Source: Elephas maximus indicus
Taxonomy: Eukaryota; Chordata; Mammalia; Proboscidea; Elephantidae
NCBI RefSeq assembly: GCF_024166365.1
Contig: NC_064825.1
Location: 99,400,480 to 99,464,479 of the forward strand
Length of the DNA: 64,000 nucleotides
Direction of reading: 5' to 3'
Position 1 is the stretch's first letter, and each line of letters starts with the position of its first letter. The translations under genes and the position numbers were made by a program. Shown here one piece after another: positions 1 to 11,537 of this stretch. A model generated the notes under the pieces. The model saw only the letters and a list, made by a program, of their open reading frames with translations. It made no database searches and was not told where the DNA came from.

Positions 1-407
1 CACATATAAGTTTATATACACCTTACTCCGTATTCCCACTTGCTCTCCCACTAATGAGTCAGCCCTTCCAGTCTCTTCTTTCGTCACAATTTTGCCAGCT
101 TCCAACTCTCTCTATCCTCCCATCCCCCCTCCAGACAGGAGATGCCAACACAGTCTCAAGTGTCCACCTGATATAATTAGCTCACTCTTCATCAGCATCT
201 CTCTCCTACCCACTGTCCAGTCCGTTTCATGTCTGATGAGTTGTCTTCGGGAATGGTTCCTGTCCTGGGCCAACAGAAGGTTTGGGGACCATGACCGCCG
301 GGATTCCTCTAGTCTCAGTCAGACCATTAAGTATGGTCTTTTTGTGTGAATTTGGGGTCTGCATCCCACTGATCTCCTGCTCCCTCAGGGGTTCTCTGTT
401 GTGTAGA
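1..407 (-). repeat. Afrotherian LINE-1-like 3' end, inverted
   Basis: The reverse complement resembles the repeat at 37730-38695, including the shared stretch about a detected 'taatggtctgactgagact' block and the sequence around 'gaaccattcccgaag'. Read on the minus strand it runs towards a transcript-like 3' end that lies left of the window. I assign it to an afrotherian LINE-1 3' UTR family from recognition of the repeat, not from a database search. It is cut by the window edge. The following 407-740 holds nothing I recognise. Confidence 0.5.
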
Positions 408-740
408 GCTAGGCTTTTGCTTATGGAAAAAATGGTTAGGCCAGGTATAAGGGCTCATATTTGTTCAATTTCTTTCTGAACTTTGTGTTCCTAACACTGG
501 TAACTGAAGTTCTTTGTGTCACTGTTGATGAAAATTTGGCATCCTAAGTCAATACTTCGTACAACTTGGCAACATTCTTATGGTTGTGCCTCTCTTACTC
601 ACTCACATTAGTTACCTATGGGCCAGGCACTGTGCTGAGGATATTGTGGTGAACATTGACCTGGGCAGATACTAAACAGAACAATATGAAGTGTTGTGAA
701 AGAGAAGTAGAGGCTGCTATGGGGAACATCACAAGCAGAC

Positions 741-1311
741 TGTCTTATGCTGGGTTCTCTAGAGAAGCAAAACCAGTAAAGTGTATAGATGTATATATAT
801 AGAGAAATTTAGATCAAGGAAATGGCTCAGGCAGTCGTAGAGGCTGTAATGTCCTGAGTCCGTGGATCAGGAAAGAAGCTTCTTCTGATTCACGTAGCCA
901 CAGGGGCTGGGGAAACCAAGATCGGCAGGCTGAAGAGCAGGGCTGTTGTTCACAGGCTGTGAAGATTGATGAATTCCAAGATTGGCAGGCAAGACAGCAG
1001 GTGAGCTGAAGTCCCAAGAACCTGAGGTCGGATGAACAGGAGTCAGCTGTAGGATCCAGAAAGAACAAAAGCCCCCAAGCCCTGCCTGAACAACTGTGCA
1101 CACTCGATGCAGGCCACATGCCCAAGGAAATTCCCCTTCAACTGGTTAGCTACTCATAGCAGATCCCATCATGGGGGTGATCACAGTACTCCCCATCATG
1201 GGGGTGATCATATATCAAATCTCAACAGGGAAGTGATCACAACATTATACAACTTCCAAAACTCTGAGACTCGTGGCCCAGCAAAGTTGATACACAACCT
1301 GAACCATCATA
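741..1311 (-). mobile_element. MaLR-like solo LTR
   Basis: On the minus strand the element begins near 'tgatggttc' and ends near 'gcataagaca', so it has TG...CA-type ends typical of an LTR. The pentamer cagac lies just outside both ends (736-740 and 1312-1316), although two bases at the right end do not fit perfectly. No internal retroviral sequence is attached, so it looks like a solo LTR fossil of the ERVL-MaLR class. Probably lineage-specific to Afrotheria; age not measurable here. Confidence 0.5.
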
Positions 1312-1783
1312 CAGACTGGGCATGATTTAGAGAGGTCTGCTAGGGTGTTCTGTACTTTAGATACTGGTGCCACAAACCTGTAAAAGAAATAACAAGATTT
1401 TATGTATGATGTTACTTAGGGGAAGAAAAATACTCAGAATACTAGCCTTTGGTAGAAGGGCATAAATCTAGATTTTTTAAAAAAAGGGTCTTGGTATCTA
1501 GGGATATAAGGATTGTCTTATAAAGGATTAGAGACAGCTATTAACTTCAAGTTTTCTTATGAATTCTTGCTTTCTGATTTTTTAATTGTCAACTTTTTTT
1601 TCATTGTGGAAAAAATATGTATAACAAAACATTTGTCAGTTCAACAATTTTTGCATGTATATGGTGCAATGTGTTGTCATTTCTTTGAGGTCTTTAAGAA
1701 GGTATTTCTTGGTTTTACCTAGTGCTTTGACTTCTTTTCAGAAGGAAGCACAATCTGAATAGTTTCTCCAGGTATAATCTCTG

Positions 1784-1943
1784 AACCAGTGACATCAGCA
1801 TCACCTGGGAACTTAGAAGAACTTGCAGTTCAGGCCCCAATCTAGACCAACTGAATCAAACCCTGGGGGCGGGGCCAACCACCTGTGTTCTAATAAGCCC
1901 TCCAATTGATGCTGATACACATTAAGGTTGGAGGACCATTTAT
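1784..1943 (+). mobile_element. MER5-like hAT DNA transposon fragment
   Basis: The text 'cagcatcacctgggaactt' and the ending with '...tgatgctgatacacattaaggtt' style sequence match the old non-autonomous hAT element MER5A. It is an ancient placental repeat. The 1312-1783 stretch to its left is AT-rich and unclassified. Confidence 0.6.
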
Positions 1944-2110
1944 CCAGCCCACAGTTACCAGTGATGAGGCAGCTATAACAGTGAGCAGGCTGATGGCATT
2001 TATAGGAAGCTGTGAGATAGGAGGATGGAGGGACTAAGGTATCTAAACGTCAGGCTTTGGATATCTGGTATGGCCAACTTGAGAAAGATAGGGAAGAAAT
2101 GCCAATGTTC

Positions 2111-2345
2111 TAGAAGAGGGGATGGCAAACATTTTCTGTAAAAAGCAGGATAGCAAATATTTTAGAATTTGTGGGCCATATGATCTCTGTCACAACTACT
2201 CAACTTTGCTATTATAGTGTGAAAACAGCTGGAGACAATACAAAAATGAATGGATATGGCTGTGTTCCAAAAAAACTTCATTTGCAAAAACATATGGCAG
2301 CCTGGATTTGGCCTTTGGGTAGTAGTTTGCTGACCTCTGTCCTAA
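2111..2345 (+). mobile_element. Non-autonomous hAT-type element
   Basis: The ends read 'gatggcaaac' and 'gtttgctgacctctg', decayed forms of inverted termini of the CAGGGGTCGGCAAAC type. The body ('ggctgtgttccaa', 'cttcatttgcaaaaac') is repeated at 38735-38925. This is an ancient mammalian DNA transposon, recognised by sequence rather than by search. Confidence 0.55.
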
Positions 2346-2736
2346 CAAGTAATTGAAACAATTTTTAAAGCAGCAGAACCCCCTTCTTCGGACCCTATAC
2401 AGCAGGATCTGCTCTGGATGAAGTACAGGGTGGGGAACCCTCATGCTTATCTGTTCAGTTTCCTCTACTTTTTCTCAAAGTGGGCCCTAAGGCTCTTCCT
2501 TAGAGCACATTTTCATGCCATCTAAGTACATTGTTCCAATGTCTGGGCTTAGGATCACTTAAGCATTGTCCTCGAATGAGTAGGTAACTCTTCCTGAACC
2601 AATCTAGGCCCATAGCCAAGGCGTAGAGGTTGAAGGAGCCAGCGATCAGCCTGAGGTCAGGCCAGGAACCTTGGATCTTGAAGGTCAGGAAGAATGTCCT
2701 TTGCCCCAAGTGCATGGTCTCTTTCCTTCTCTGCAG

Positions 2737-3304
2737 GTACCAGCCAGCCTACTGAGGCCTATACAAACACCCAGAGTTGCCAGACAGACATCCTCCTCAT
2801 GCCCCGTGGACAGATGAGGGGCCGAGGCCTCAGAGCCCAGAGCTTCTACCGCCAGCTGTTAGAGATGGTGCTGCAGTTACAGCAGACCATGGAGGAGTGC
2901 TTCCTGCAGCTGATGACCAGCTACAGGAGCAGGACCTGGTGCTGGAGGAGCAGAGGCTGAACCTGGAGCAGAGCTACAATCAGGCCATTCGGGGGCAGGA
3001 AGCCCTCCTGGTCCATTTAATGAGTCAGCTGGCTGACATCCTACAGTCTAGGTCCTGGAGTGGCCTGGGGCTCCAATTGCCTCCATATTCCATGGACACT
3101 AGGGGTAATGCTGGAGGTGGGCAGGGAGCCCAGTCACCCAGGCAGCCTGACCAGCTGTTTCCACTGTTGAGCGAGTCCAAAACTGCATTTGTCATCCATG
3201 ATCTCTCCAATCATGGGGAAAATATCTCTGACTTATTCCGCTCCAGTTTACAATACTACAATGCCTACCAAGGAGACAAATACCATGAAAACAACAATAC
3301 CTTG
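2737..3304 (+). pseudogene. ACCSL: ACCSL exon 1 (N-terminal region), frame broken
   Basis: The acceptor is ctgcag before 2737 and the donor is TTG|GTGAGA. The first part reads in one frame (MPRGQMRGRGLRAQSFY..., ATG at 2799), and the second part, which joins exon 2 correctly, reads in another (LQEQDLVLEEQRLNLEQ...YNAYQGDKYHENNNTL). The switch lies near 2900-2935. The position of the human start codon, as I remember the protein, is not ATG here, so the start would have to be 2799 or 2694. Confidence 0.7.
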
Positions 3305-3437
3305 GTGAGACTAGGGGAACAAGTATGAAGGGACTAATCACTTACATTTACTGAGCATCTCTGTGCTGAGTACTGTGTACTCTCATTTAATCTTCATAGC
3401 CCATGAGGCAGGTATTGGTGTCTTATAGATAAGGGAT

Positions 3438-3598
3438 CAAACCAAACCCATTGCTATCGAGCTGATTCCGAATCATAGCAACCCTATAGGACAGAGTAGA
3501 ACTGCCCCATAGGGTTTCCAAGAAACAGCTAGTGGATTTGAACTGCTGGCCTTTTGGTTAACAGACAAGGTCTTAACCACTGTGCCACCAGGGCTCCA
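3438..3598 (-). repeat. AfroSINE in ACCSL intron 1
   Basis: On the minus strand the order is tRNA-like head ('gccctggtggcacagtgg' form), 'aaccctatggggcagttct' body and a tail with 'atgattcggaatcagctcg'. This is a tRNA-derived SINE restricted to Afrotheria. The rest of intron 1 (3305-5033) holds old MIR pieces and an unclassified insert near 4375-4620. Confidence 0.85.
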
Positions 3599-5033
3599 TA
3601 AAAAAGAGAAGGGGCACAAAAATAAGGGGATGTGCCCAAGAAAGTTGTTGATCTGGGGTCTGATTCAGGGATGCTTTCCCTAAATCCCAGCTTTTAACCA
3701 CTAGAAGTCAGGCACTGGTTCATCATGGTGAGTGAACCTGCCCTCCAGGAGCTTAGCCCAGTGATAGATGTAGTCAGCTACTGGGGAAGCAGACCTCAGT
3801 GTCACCAAGAGCATTAAGGGATACCCACTTCAGGTGATCTGGAAATGTCTGTTTGCCTTTAAGGCTGAATCAGCCGACCATAATGGGGGAGGGTCATCCA
3901 GGAGGGAGGAACACCGTGCATAAAAGTTTAAGGTGGGAATGGCTTGGAGTGATTGGGAAAGAGAGGTCATGTGGCTAGAGTAGGGACAATGAGCACTGTG
4001 GTGAAAGGTGGGCAGGGTAGGTCATGGTGCAGTGTTAGGATATCATTCTAAGGGTGATAAGAAGTCAATGAAAGGCTTTTTACCAAAGGACATTCATAGC
4101 AGCTCTGCAGCCAGAAGAGGGTGAAGGACTCTGGGCGGGTCGCATTAGCCATACCACCCCCTCTGACCTGTATGAGTGATATGTGGTTGAAGGCCATCTG
4201 CTTTTCTGGGGGATGAGTCAGGTATCTCCACTGGGCTCTGAGGGACTATACCTCCTCCAATGACTTAAAGGGCTCTTCCATAGAAGGAGGAATAGCAGAG
4301 ATGGGTACGAGGTGGGGCCTGTGGTGGTTAAGGGTCCAGGCTCTGGGGTCAGGCAGGTGGACTTCTATCAGTCACCTGAAATCACACGCAGAGGCGGATG
4401 ACCCAAGGTAAGCATGGGCTTACTTGTGCTTATTTACTAATCTGTAGTGAACGATTTCACATGTTTTTCACTGGGAAATCGTAAATTTGAAAAGAGGCTT
4501 TGATTCTGTAGGAAAGTGCCATACCTAGAAGAAGACTCTTTGATGTGAAAAAATGTGAAATGGTGAACTACGGATGATCTGGTAAGCACCCTGCTTGCCT
4601 TGCCTGTTGGATAATATACCCCTGGTCACACGGCTAGTGGGTTACTCAAACTTCCTGAGCTTCACCATCTTTAAAGCAGGGACTGTAATACAGCCTTCTT
4701 CTCAGGAGTTATGAGAGCCAAAGCAACTCACATGAAGCAATTAATCTACTCTCTGGCACATAATAGAACTCAGTGACTAGAAGCTGGTATACAAATAGCT
4801 ACTGTTACCAATTACCTACTGGCTCTAACGGGAGAAATTTGCAAGCTGTAAGATGTTGGGTTTATGGAAAATTTCCTACCACTTAAGGTTGTGAAACATA
4901 GATGAAACTGCTTTGTGGGGCAGTGAGAGATCCAGCTGGACTAATCCAAGATGGATATTAGTTTATTGGCAATTTTAAAGGGTCCATATAGAACACAACA
5001 AGAAGACTGATCTCATATTCCTCCCATCTCCAG

Positions 5034-5093
5034 GGCTTCATTAACCTTAGTACCAGTGAGAATAAGCTCTGCATTGACCTGATGACTAAAACG
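5034..5093 (+). pseudogene. ACCSL: ACCSL exon 2
   Basis: Sixty bases, 20 codons: GFINLSTSENKLCIDLMTKT. The matching ACCS exon (22381-22440) reads GIINLGTSENKLCFDLLSRR. The glycine of NLGTSEN, part of the substrate pocket motif, is serine here. Acceptor tccag, donor ACG|GTAAGC. Confidence 0.85.
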
Positions 5094-5533
5094 GTAAGCC
5101 ATGTTCTGGGTTTTGCAGGGACTCCCCCAGGCCCAGTCCCTCTAGAATGTTCCTGAGCGTGTGGTAGATACAAGAGTGGGGCTTAGGAGTTTGGATAGTT
5201 TCTAGAACAGCACATCTAACTTCCTGGCCTTGCTGACTGTATCCAGAGGTATTCTCTGGATAAGTATATGGTGGGTAGGCAGCCCAGGGAACCTCTGGTC
5301 CAAGTGTAAAGACTGAGAAGGTTGTAAAATTAAACACTGCCTGGTGAGTTATCTGCGTAACCTATGATGAGAAGGTGGAAGCCTCCATTCGCTAAGGAAC
5401 GTACAGCCTGCATACCAATTCCCCTTCTAGGAGGTCACGTATGTGCAGGGCAAACATCATGTGCATACTAGGAGTAGGATGAGGCCTCATGGCCTTCCCC
5501 AGTTGGGTTGCCCTTAAATCTCTTTGCCAACAG

Positions 5534-5604
5534 CTGAGTCGGAGTGACATGAACTGCACTGAGGATGCCCTGCTGCAATACCCTGATTGGAGAGGGCAAC
5601 CATT
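5534..5604 (+). pseudogene. ACCSL: ACCSL exon 3
   Basis: Seventy-one bases, same length as ACCS exon 28675-28745. It encodes LSRSDMNCTEDALLQYPDWRGQP plus two bases of the next codon. Acceptor caacag, donor CATT|GTAAGT. Confidence 0.85.
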
Positions 5605-6007
5605 GTAAGTAACCTTCAGATCCATCTACCTGGTCCACAGGTACCTCTCTTCATCCAGGGAAAGATTCAAGACACCAGTCTTGGTTGGTTGCCCCCCCTA
5701 TTTCTTTGGGTAACTCTAGGAAATACCTAGACCAAAAGATCAGGAAGCAGCCTGGCATAGTAGGAATAGCACTGTCTTATAATTCAAAAGGCCTTACTTC
5801 TTACCCCACCTTACATGCTTACTGTTTGTGTGACCTGGGGAATTGATAGCCTTAGTTGGTAGCCTTGTAAAAAGAGGCTAAACTAGGTAGCAAAGATTCT
5901 TTCTAGTCTAGGCACTCTACCCTTTGAAAAGGACTAAAGGTTAGACTCTGAATGAGGAAGGGTCACCAGGCCTGGAAACCACAGGGTCTTTCTGGGTCTG
6001 TCAACAG

Positions 6008-6077
6008 CCTATGGGAAGAAGTGGCCCGGTTCCTGACCTACTACTGCAAGGCACCTGCTCCCCTTGATCCACAAAAT
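6008..6077 (+). pseudogene. ACCSL: ACCSL exon 4
   Basis: Seventy bases encoding (F)LWEEVARFLTYYCKAPAPLDPQN, equal in length to ACCS exon 29903-29972. Donor AAT|GTAAGT. Confidence 0.85.
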
Positions 6078-6326
6078 GTAAGTCTGTTTTCTGGCCTTGC
6101 TGTCACTCTGGTGCAGGGGTGTATTTTAAGGGGATCTTCTGAGTTTTCCAGTGGGAAAGGGAGAACCAGTGAAGAGTCTCAGGGCTTGGGCAGAGTGAAG
6201 GTCAATGGGTCCCAACTGAGGAGGATCCTTCTCCCTGTCCCCCACTGGAGGAAACAGGGTGGCACGCCCCTTTTTTACGTGGGTCCTGCATTTTGACTTC
6301 ATTTCTGCCTTTTGTGTGTCTTTCAG

Positions 6327-6392
6327 GTGGTTGTTCTAAATGGCTGCTGCTCTGTCTTCTGTGCACTGGCCATGGTTCTGTGTGATGCAGGG
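6327..6392 (+). pseudogene. ACCSL: ACCSL exon 5, one base short
   Basis: It encodes VVVLNGCCSVFCALAMVLCDAG. The exon is 66 nt; the ACCS equivalent 30421-30487 is 67 nt and ends with an extra G that completes the glutamate codon with exon 6. Here a four-G run replaces the five-G run of ACCS, so splicing to exon 6 gives GGG AGG TCT TTC TGA, an immediate frameshift and stop. Confidence 0.85.
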
Positions 6393-7396
6393 GTAAGTCA
6401 ATGGGCTCTGCTTTCACTCTCAGTGAAACACCAGGCTATAGGCAGAAGCACATGGGCACTGGGCTTTGAGGAAAAAGACCATCTTGATCAAGGATGTTCC
6501 CCCAAAGTGCTGGAATTTCTCCTATACTAACCAGTATATCTTCTTATTATTTCTGTGGGAGTAAGGAGTTTGGATCCCTATTTAATATAGAGGGGGGACA
6601 TATGATAATCCTCAAGGTAGTATGCCCCAGGAATGAGAGTGGAAATCAACCCATTATGCTAGGTTGACGTTTGCTCTCCGATACTGACAGCCCTGGCAAA
6701 TTGGCTTAGATTGTATGGATTTCCTACTTTCTATGGAAAAAAAATACTGTTTTTCCTGGAACAAATAAGGCTGTGAGATCTGTTCAACCTTACTCTAATC
6801 AATGCCCAGACAAGAGTTTCTGATCTTAATGAGCTCTGGCTGCATGGAAGGAAGTGACCAAGATGGCTTGTTTCACTCAAAGCTGTGGGTCATTGGGTAG
6901 CTCAACAATAAGGCCAGATGAATAGGAAGAAAACATATGAGATCAACAGGTACAAAGAACCTGAGCCATGTGAAAAAGAGAGAGAGAAGAACCCTCCCTG
7001 TGCATGGACCTTGGCTCCTAGGGTTTGGCCCACAGCTGACAAGACTCTCCAAGCAACCAGTGCTCTACTTGCTAGCAGACCTGGCTTGATTCATGTCCTG
7101 ATTCTGAGCCATTCAGAGTGATATTCTTCCCTTTTTTCCTTCTCTAGTGTACTCCCAAAGAGGAGACTTGATTCCCCTCTCCCCAAGTACTGTTTATAAG
7201 AATGAATAAACTTTATAGGTTCTGAGCCCAAGAGCACTAATCTCCAGGTTAGAAGAATTGCCAAACTGACCTTTTATGTTGGTAGCTTTGCTGCTAGTCG
7301 GGGGTGGGGAGGCAGTGGGGGATGGCAGTGGGGAAGTGCTGACACATCCTGACTGACAGACTGTGGACTGAAAACTTTATTGTCTTATGCTTTCAG

Positions 7397-7494
7397 AGGT
7401 CTTTCTGATCCGCACCCCCTTCTATAGTGGTCTCGCCTTGACCTCCCGTCTGTATACAAAAATTGAGCTGTTTTTCATCCACCTGGACAGTGAG
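7397..7494 (+). pseudogene. ACCSL: ACCSL exon 6
   Basis: Ninety-eight bases encoding (E)VFLIRTPFYSGLALTSRLYTKIE...HLDSE, matching ACCS exon 33117-33214. The ACCS PTPYY motif is RTPFY here. The donor GAG|GTCAGA is weak at the +3 base. Confidence 0.8.
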
Positions 7495-7749
7495 GTCAGA
7501 ATGGGGCCCCTTCCCCTGCTCAGCCCATCTAGGCAAGGGACTTTTCTAGGGGCAGTGGGAATACATAGGAGGTTTTGCAATCTTACCATATGAGTGATGG
7601 TGGGGAAGAGTGGAGAAATCAGCATGAAGGCATGTCATTGGACTAGCAGCCTGGGTATGAAGGCAGAGGATTGTTCCGGATTTAAGGGAATGAGGAATCA
7701 AGGGCTCAGAAGCTTTTCAGGTGGACAATTCTCAGGCACTGTTTTCCAG

Positions 7750-7827
7750 CTCACTGGTGAGAACACCTGACCTTTCCAGCTCACTGTGGACAAGTTGGAA
7801 CAAGGCCTGCATGAAGCTAGGCTTAAG
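7750..7827 (+). pseudogene. ACCSL: ACCSL exon 7, with in-frame stop
   Basis: Seventy-eight bases aligned without gaps to ACCS exon 33732-33809. It reads LTGENT, TGA at 7768-7770, then PFQLTVDKLEQGLHEARLK. In ACCS the stop position is CGC (Arg). Acceptor ttttccag, donor AAG|GTAAGG. Confidence 0.85.
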
Positions 7828-8171
7828 GTAAGGAGGGAACTCTGTTTTCAAGATAGCCACTGAGGGCTCTGAAAGGGGTTGAGTACAGAGACTCTGGTAC
7901 AACTTGCTCATTAAGACCTTGTGGGCTGTCTCTATTAAGAAGAGACAGGGAATGATCCCAGGGGAGTTTCCCCTAGGATCCCTGTCCCCTGTCAATACCA
8001 GTTCCCAGAGCTTCTTCTGCTTCCCCTCTGCAGCTCCTGCTTCAAGATCCTTCCCTAGGCCTTAATTTAATGTCCTATATTGGGTGTCCTGACTTGTAAA
8101 GGACCCTTGGCTGAATTTGTGATAGATGTAAAAGATTTCTGTTCACTCAGTTATGTTTGGGTTCTTTTTAG

Positions 8172-8272
8172 AGGAAAAAGGTCAGAGGCCTCGTGCTAAT
8201 CAACCCTCAGAATCCCCTGGGTGACGTCTACTCCCGAGATTCACTGATGGAATACCTGGAATTTGCCAAGAG
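8172..8272 (+). pseudogene. ACCSL: ACCSL exon 8
   Basis: One hundred and one bases, the same as ACCS exon 34984-35084. It encodes RKKVRGLVLINPQNPLGDVY...LEFAKR. The NPQNPLG motif that contacts PLP and substrate is preserved. Donor AG|GTATGT. Confidence 0.85.
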
Positions 8273-8304
8273 GTATGTGGGTTCCACCCCTTGTGACTAG
8301 ATGA

Positions 8305-8886
8305 TGTTGTTGTTGTTGGTTAGGTGCTGTCCAATTGGTTCCGACTCATCGTGACCCTGTGCGCAACAGAACGAAACACTGCCCAGTCCTGTGCCATCCT
8401 AACAATCATTATTATGTTTGAACCCATTCTTACAGCCACTGTGTCAATCCATCTTGTTGAGGGTCTTCCTCTTTTTTGTTGGCACTCTAGTTTGCCAACC
8501 ATAATGTCCTTCTCCAGGGACTGGTCCCTCCTGGTAACATATCCAAAGTATGTGAGACAAATCTCACCATTCTTGCTTGTAAGGAGCATTCTGGCTATAC
8601 TTTTCCAAGACAGATTTGTTCTTTCTTCTGGTAGTCCGTGGTATATTCAATATTCTTTGCCAATACCATAATTTAAAGGCATCAATTCTTCTTCGGTCTT
8701 CCTTATTATCCAGCTTTCACATGCATATGAAGTGATTGAAAATACCATGGCTCAGGTCAGGTGCACCTTAGTCCTTAACACTTTAAAAAGAGGTCTTTTG
8801 CAGCAGATTTGCCCAGTGCAATATGTTGGCTGATTTCTTGACTGCTGCTTCCATGGACGTTGACTGCGGATCCAAGTTAAATGAAA
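8305..8886 (-). mobile_element. 5'-truncated RTE LINE with target-site duplication
   Basis: On the minus strand this is the last ~580 bp of the same RTE as at 24707-27938, ending in (CAA)n. It is bracketed by the direct repeat cccttgtgactagatga at 8288-8304 and 8887-8903 (17 bp, identical). That marks target-primed insertion into ACCSL intron 8. Confidence 0.9.
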
Positions 8887-8959
8887 CCCTTGTGACTAGA
8901 TGAAGTCCCTAGAAATGGCTTCTATCACACATAGTCAAGAAGTCAGTGCCTAGTTCACC

Positions 8960-9197
8960 CTTAGCCAAATCTAGACAGGCCCATAAAACAAAATGAGACT
9001 AAGTGGGCACACCAGCTCAGGTGCAAAAATGAGAAGGTAGGAGGGGACAGGAAAGCCGGTAACAGGAAACCTAAGGTCGAGAAGGGAGAGTGTTGATATG
9101 TCGTGGGGTTGGCAACCAATGTCACAAAACAATATTGTATTAATTGTTTAATGAGAAACTAATTTGCTTTGTTAAACCTTCATCTAAAGTATAATAA
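8960..9197 (+). repeat. Afrotherian LINE-1-like 3' end
   Basis: The sequence ends 'ttcatctaaagtataataaaaa' in decayed form, matching the reverse complement of 17955-18175 ('gaggggacaggaaag', 'gacatgtcgtggggtt'). A 3'-terminal piece of the same LINE-1-like family as 17955-18700. Confidence 0.6.
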
Positions 9198-9512
9198 AAA
9201 GTCAGAACCTAGAGCCTAATTACTACATACCACACTTTACAAAGTTCTATGCAACTAATTGAAATCAAAATGAAGGAAAATGCACCCACGTGCTTACCAC
9301 TTCAACCAAACATTCTTTGACATTTCCTTTCTAGGCTTTGCCCATGTACAGATATATACGAAACTACCATAATATGGTTTTGTTGCTATTCCATTTGTTG
9401 TAGCATAAGTACTTTCTCCCAGCATTCATTTCCTAAACTAGTCGGCCTAAGGTGCTGAGGAAGGCAGACTCAGACCTCACAGGGTGAAAGCGTGTTCTAT
9501 AGAACTTTCAAG

Positions 9513-9713
9513 AAGCCCTGGTGGTGTGATGGTTAAGCAGCTCAACTGCTAACCAAAAGGTTGGCAGTTTGAACCCATCCACCAGCTCGGTGGGAGAAAA
9601 GACCTGCTCCTGTAAAGATTATAGCCTAGGAAACACTATGGGGAAGTTCTCCTCTTGTCACATCAAGGTCGCTATAAGTCACAATCACTTGACAGCATAC
9701 AACAACAACATAG
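9513..9713 (+). repeat. AfroSINE, long variant
   Basis: Head 'gccctggtggtgtgatggtt', then 'aaaggttggcagtttgaac', an extra 'gggagaaaagacctg' segment, and a tail 'gacagcatacaacaacaac' identical in type to the RTE (CAA)n end. Confidence 0.85.
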
Positions 9714-9865
9714 AATATTCGTGTCCCATTCCTAAGAAGGTGTTAACATAGCCCTATTAGTTAAGGCAGATAATCTCTCATTTTCTAGAAAAGACAGACT
9801 TATTCAAACTCCATAACTAAGCCAGACCAATTTATGGCCAAGCATGGGGGCAGGGAAAAGAATGC

Positions 9866-10075
9866 TGGAGATGGTGGGCTGGAATTCTACAGAACTGAGT
9901 TCAAATGCCAGCTCCAGCACCTGCTAATTAAGGGAATTAATTTTACATCTCAGGGCCTCAGTTTCTTCATTTGTGAAGCGGAGATGACAGCACTGCTCCA
10001 GAGGGTTGCTGGGGAGAATAAATGAGATGATACACATAAGCACATAGCCCAGTGCTATCACTCGGTTAATACCCT
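9866..10075 (+). repeat. MIR SINE
   Basis: Contains 'ctcagggcctcagtttcttc' and an ending of the 'gaataaatgagatgataca' type, the core and 3' part of the ancient MIR. The remainder of intron 8 to 10717 and intron 9 (10808-11537) shows nothing I can name. Confidence 0.65.
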
Positions 10076-10717
10076 AGGTGGGGGCTCCTGACTCTATCGG
10101 ACCACAACTCTCTAAGACACCCAGCCCCTTCCCATTGCTCTCTGATTGGTATCTGAAGGGTTAGATTAGACGTTTTCATGTGTCTTACTTGGGTCCTATC
10201 CTTCCTGGTACCCACAAGCTAGGTCTAAGGGTCCCTTCTACTATTTAAGCCCCTTCTACCTTACCAGCCCTGGGCACATGGTGCCACTGAGTAGTTTCTA
10301 TTAAGCCGGTACAGCCTGATGTCCTTTCTCTAGCACGGTAATGTGTTAATTAAAAGATTAATGAACTTGTATTTTCGAGCTATTATGGTAAAGTTATCTA
10401 AAAGAGGGGTGTCAGATGTTTTTACAGGGCACAATTTCAGTGCTTGCCATAGCCACCATTTTCCATAGATAGCTGCTGGCTGTACTGGGTTAATAGAAAC
10501 TTCTTAATGGCGCCATGCACCCAGGGCCAGTGCAATACCTGCCAAACCTGCCATACCCTAGTTATGCCTCTATACCTTACTGTGTACATTACAATGGTTG
10601 GATGGGCTGCTGGGGTGGTAGGAATATCTGATCCATACCTAAAAAAGACCGTAAAAGAAAGTAAATTATGATTAGAGAGAGAACCGTATTGTTTTCCTTC
10701 TTTTGCTCCATCTGCAG

Positions 10718-10807
10718 GCATAAGCTACATGTGATTCTAGACGAGATTTACATGCTGTCTGTATTTGATAAATCCATCACGTTCCACAGTGTCCTGAGAA
10801 TGGAAAG
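10718..10807 (+). pseudogene. ACCSL: ACCSL exon 9
   Basis: Ninety bases encoding HKLHVILDEIYMLSVFDKS... The Asp and Tyr of DEIY (PLP ring contacts) are preserved. Same length as ACCS exon 36334-36423. Donor AAAG|GTGAGT. Confidence 0.85.
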
Positions 10808-11537
10808 GTGAGTTGGCCTCAGCTGGAGTTGGGAATGAAAATCATGAGGTTCCTGCTTTGTATGGTGTGTTGTTTACCTGCCAAAAACTTCATTGGCTAT
10901 GTGTTAGGTACTGAGTTAAGTAGCAAGCAGCATGTGAAAATGAACAAAGCATAATTTTTCCTCTCAAGTGTCTTATAGTCTAAAAGTCATGTTGTATACA
11001 AGATAACTTGAAAGCAGGGTAGAAAGTGTGCTGTCAAAAGTCAAGATAAAGCCCTATGGAAGGCCAGGGTAGGAAGTTCTTGGTAAATACAGCACAGGAC
11101 AGAACTTTCCTAAGGGTAGTATTTGGCCCTTGGATAGGATTCCAGCAAGAAAATCAAGGGAAGTGCATGACTGCTAGAAGGAATAGCTGCATTAAAGGTG
11201 AGTCTGTAAGAAATAGGCGAGGACATTCTAGGAATGGTGCGTGGCCATATATGACTAGCCAAATGCCAAGAAGGTGGTTTGGGACCAGCTGTAGAAGGGC
11301 CATGAGCCAGGCTGAGGGTCCTAGACTTCATTCAGTGGTCACTTGGGAGCTGTTCCATCTAGTTCCTCAGAGACACCTTGTGTTGACTTTCTGGCTTAAC
11401 TAGGGCAGTGTTGGGCCCTGTTGGCCTACCTGTCTGGGAGTGACCTCAAGTCCTCTTTCTCCATTCCCTTCATATATGTCAAGTCTTTATCCTTCAACTA
11501 TTTCTCCATAACCTTGATTGTACTATCTCTTCTCCAG

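Noticed and set aside
1107-1325. Repeated 'catcatgggggtgatca' as a regulatory array
   Set aside because: Two short copies within an LTR fossil; explained as part of that element.
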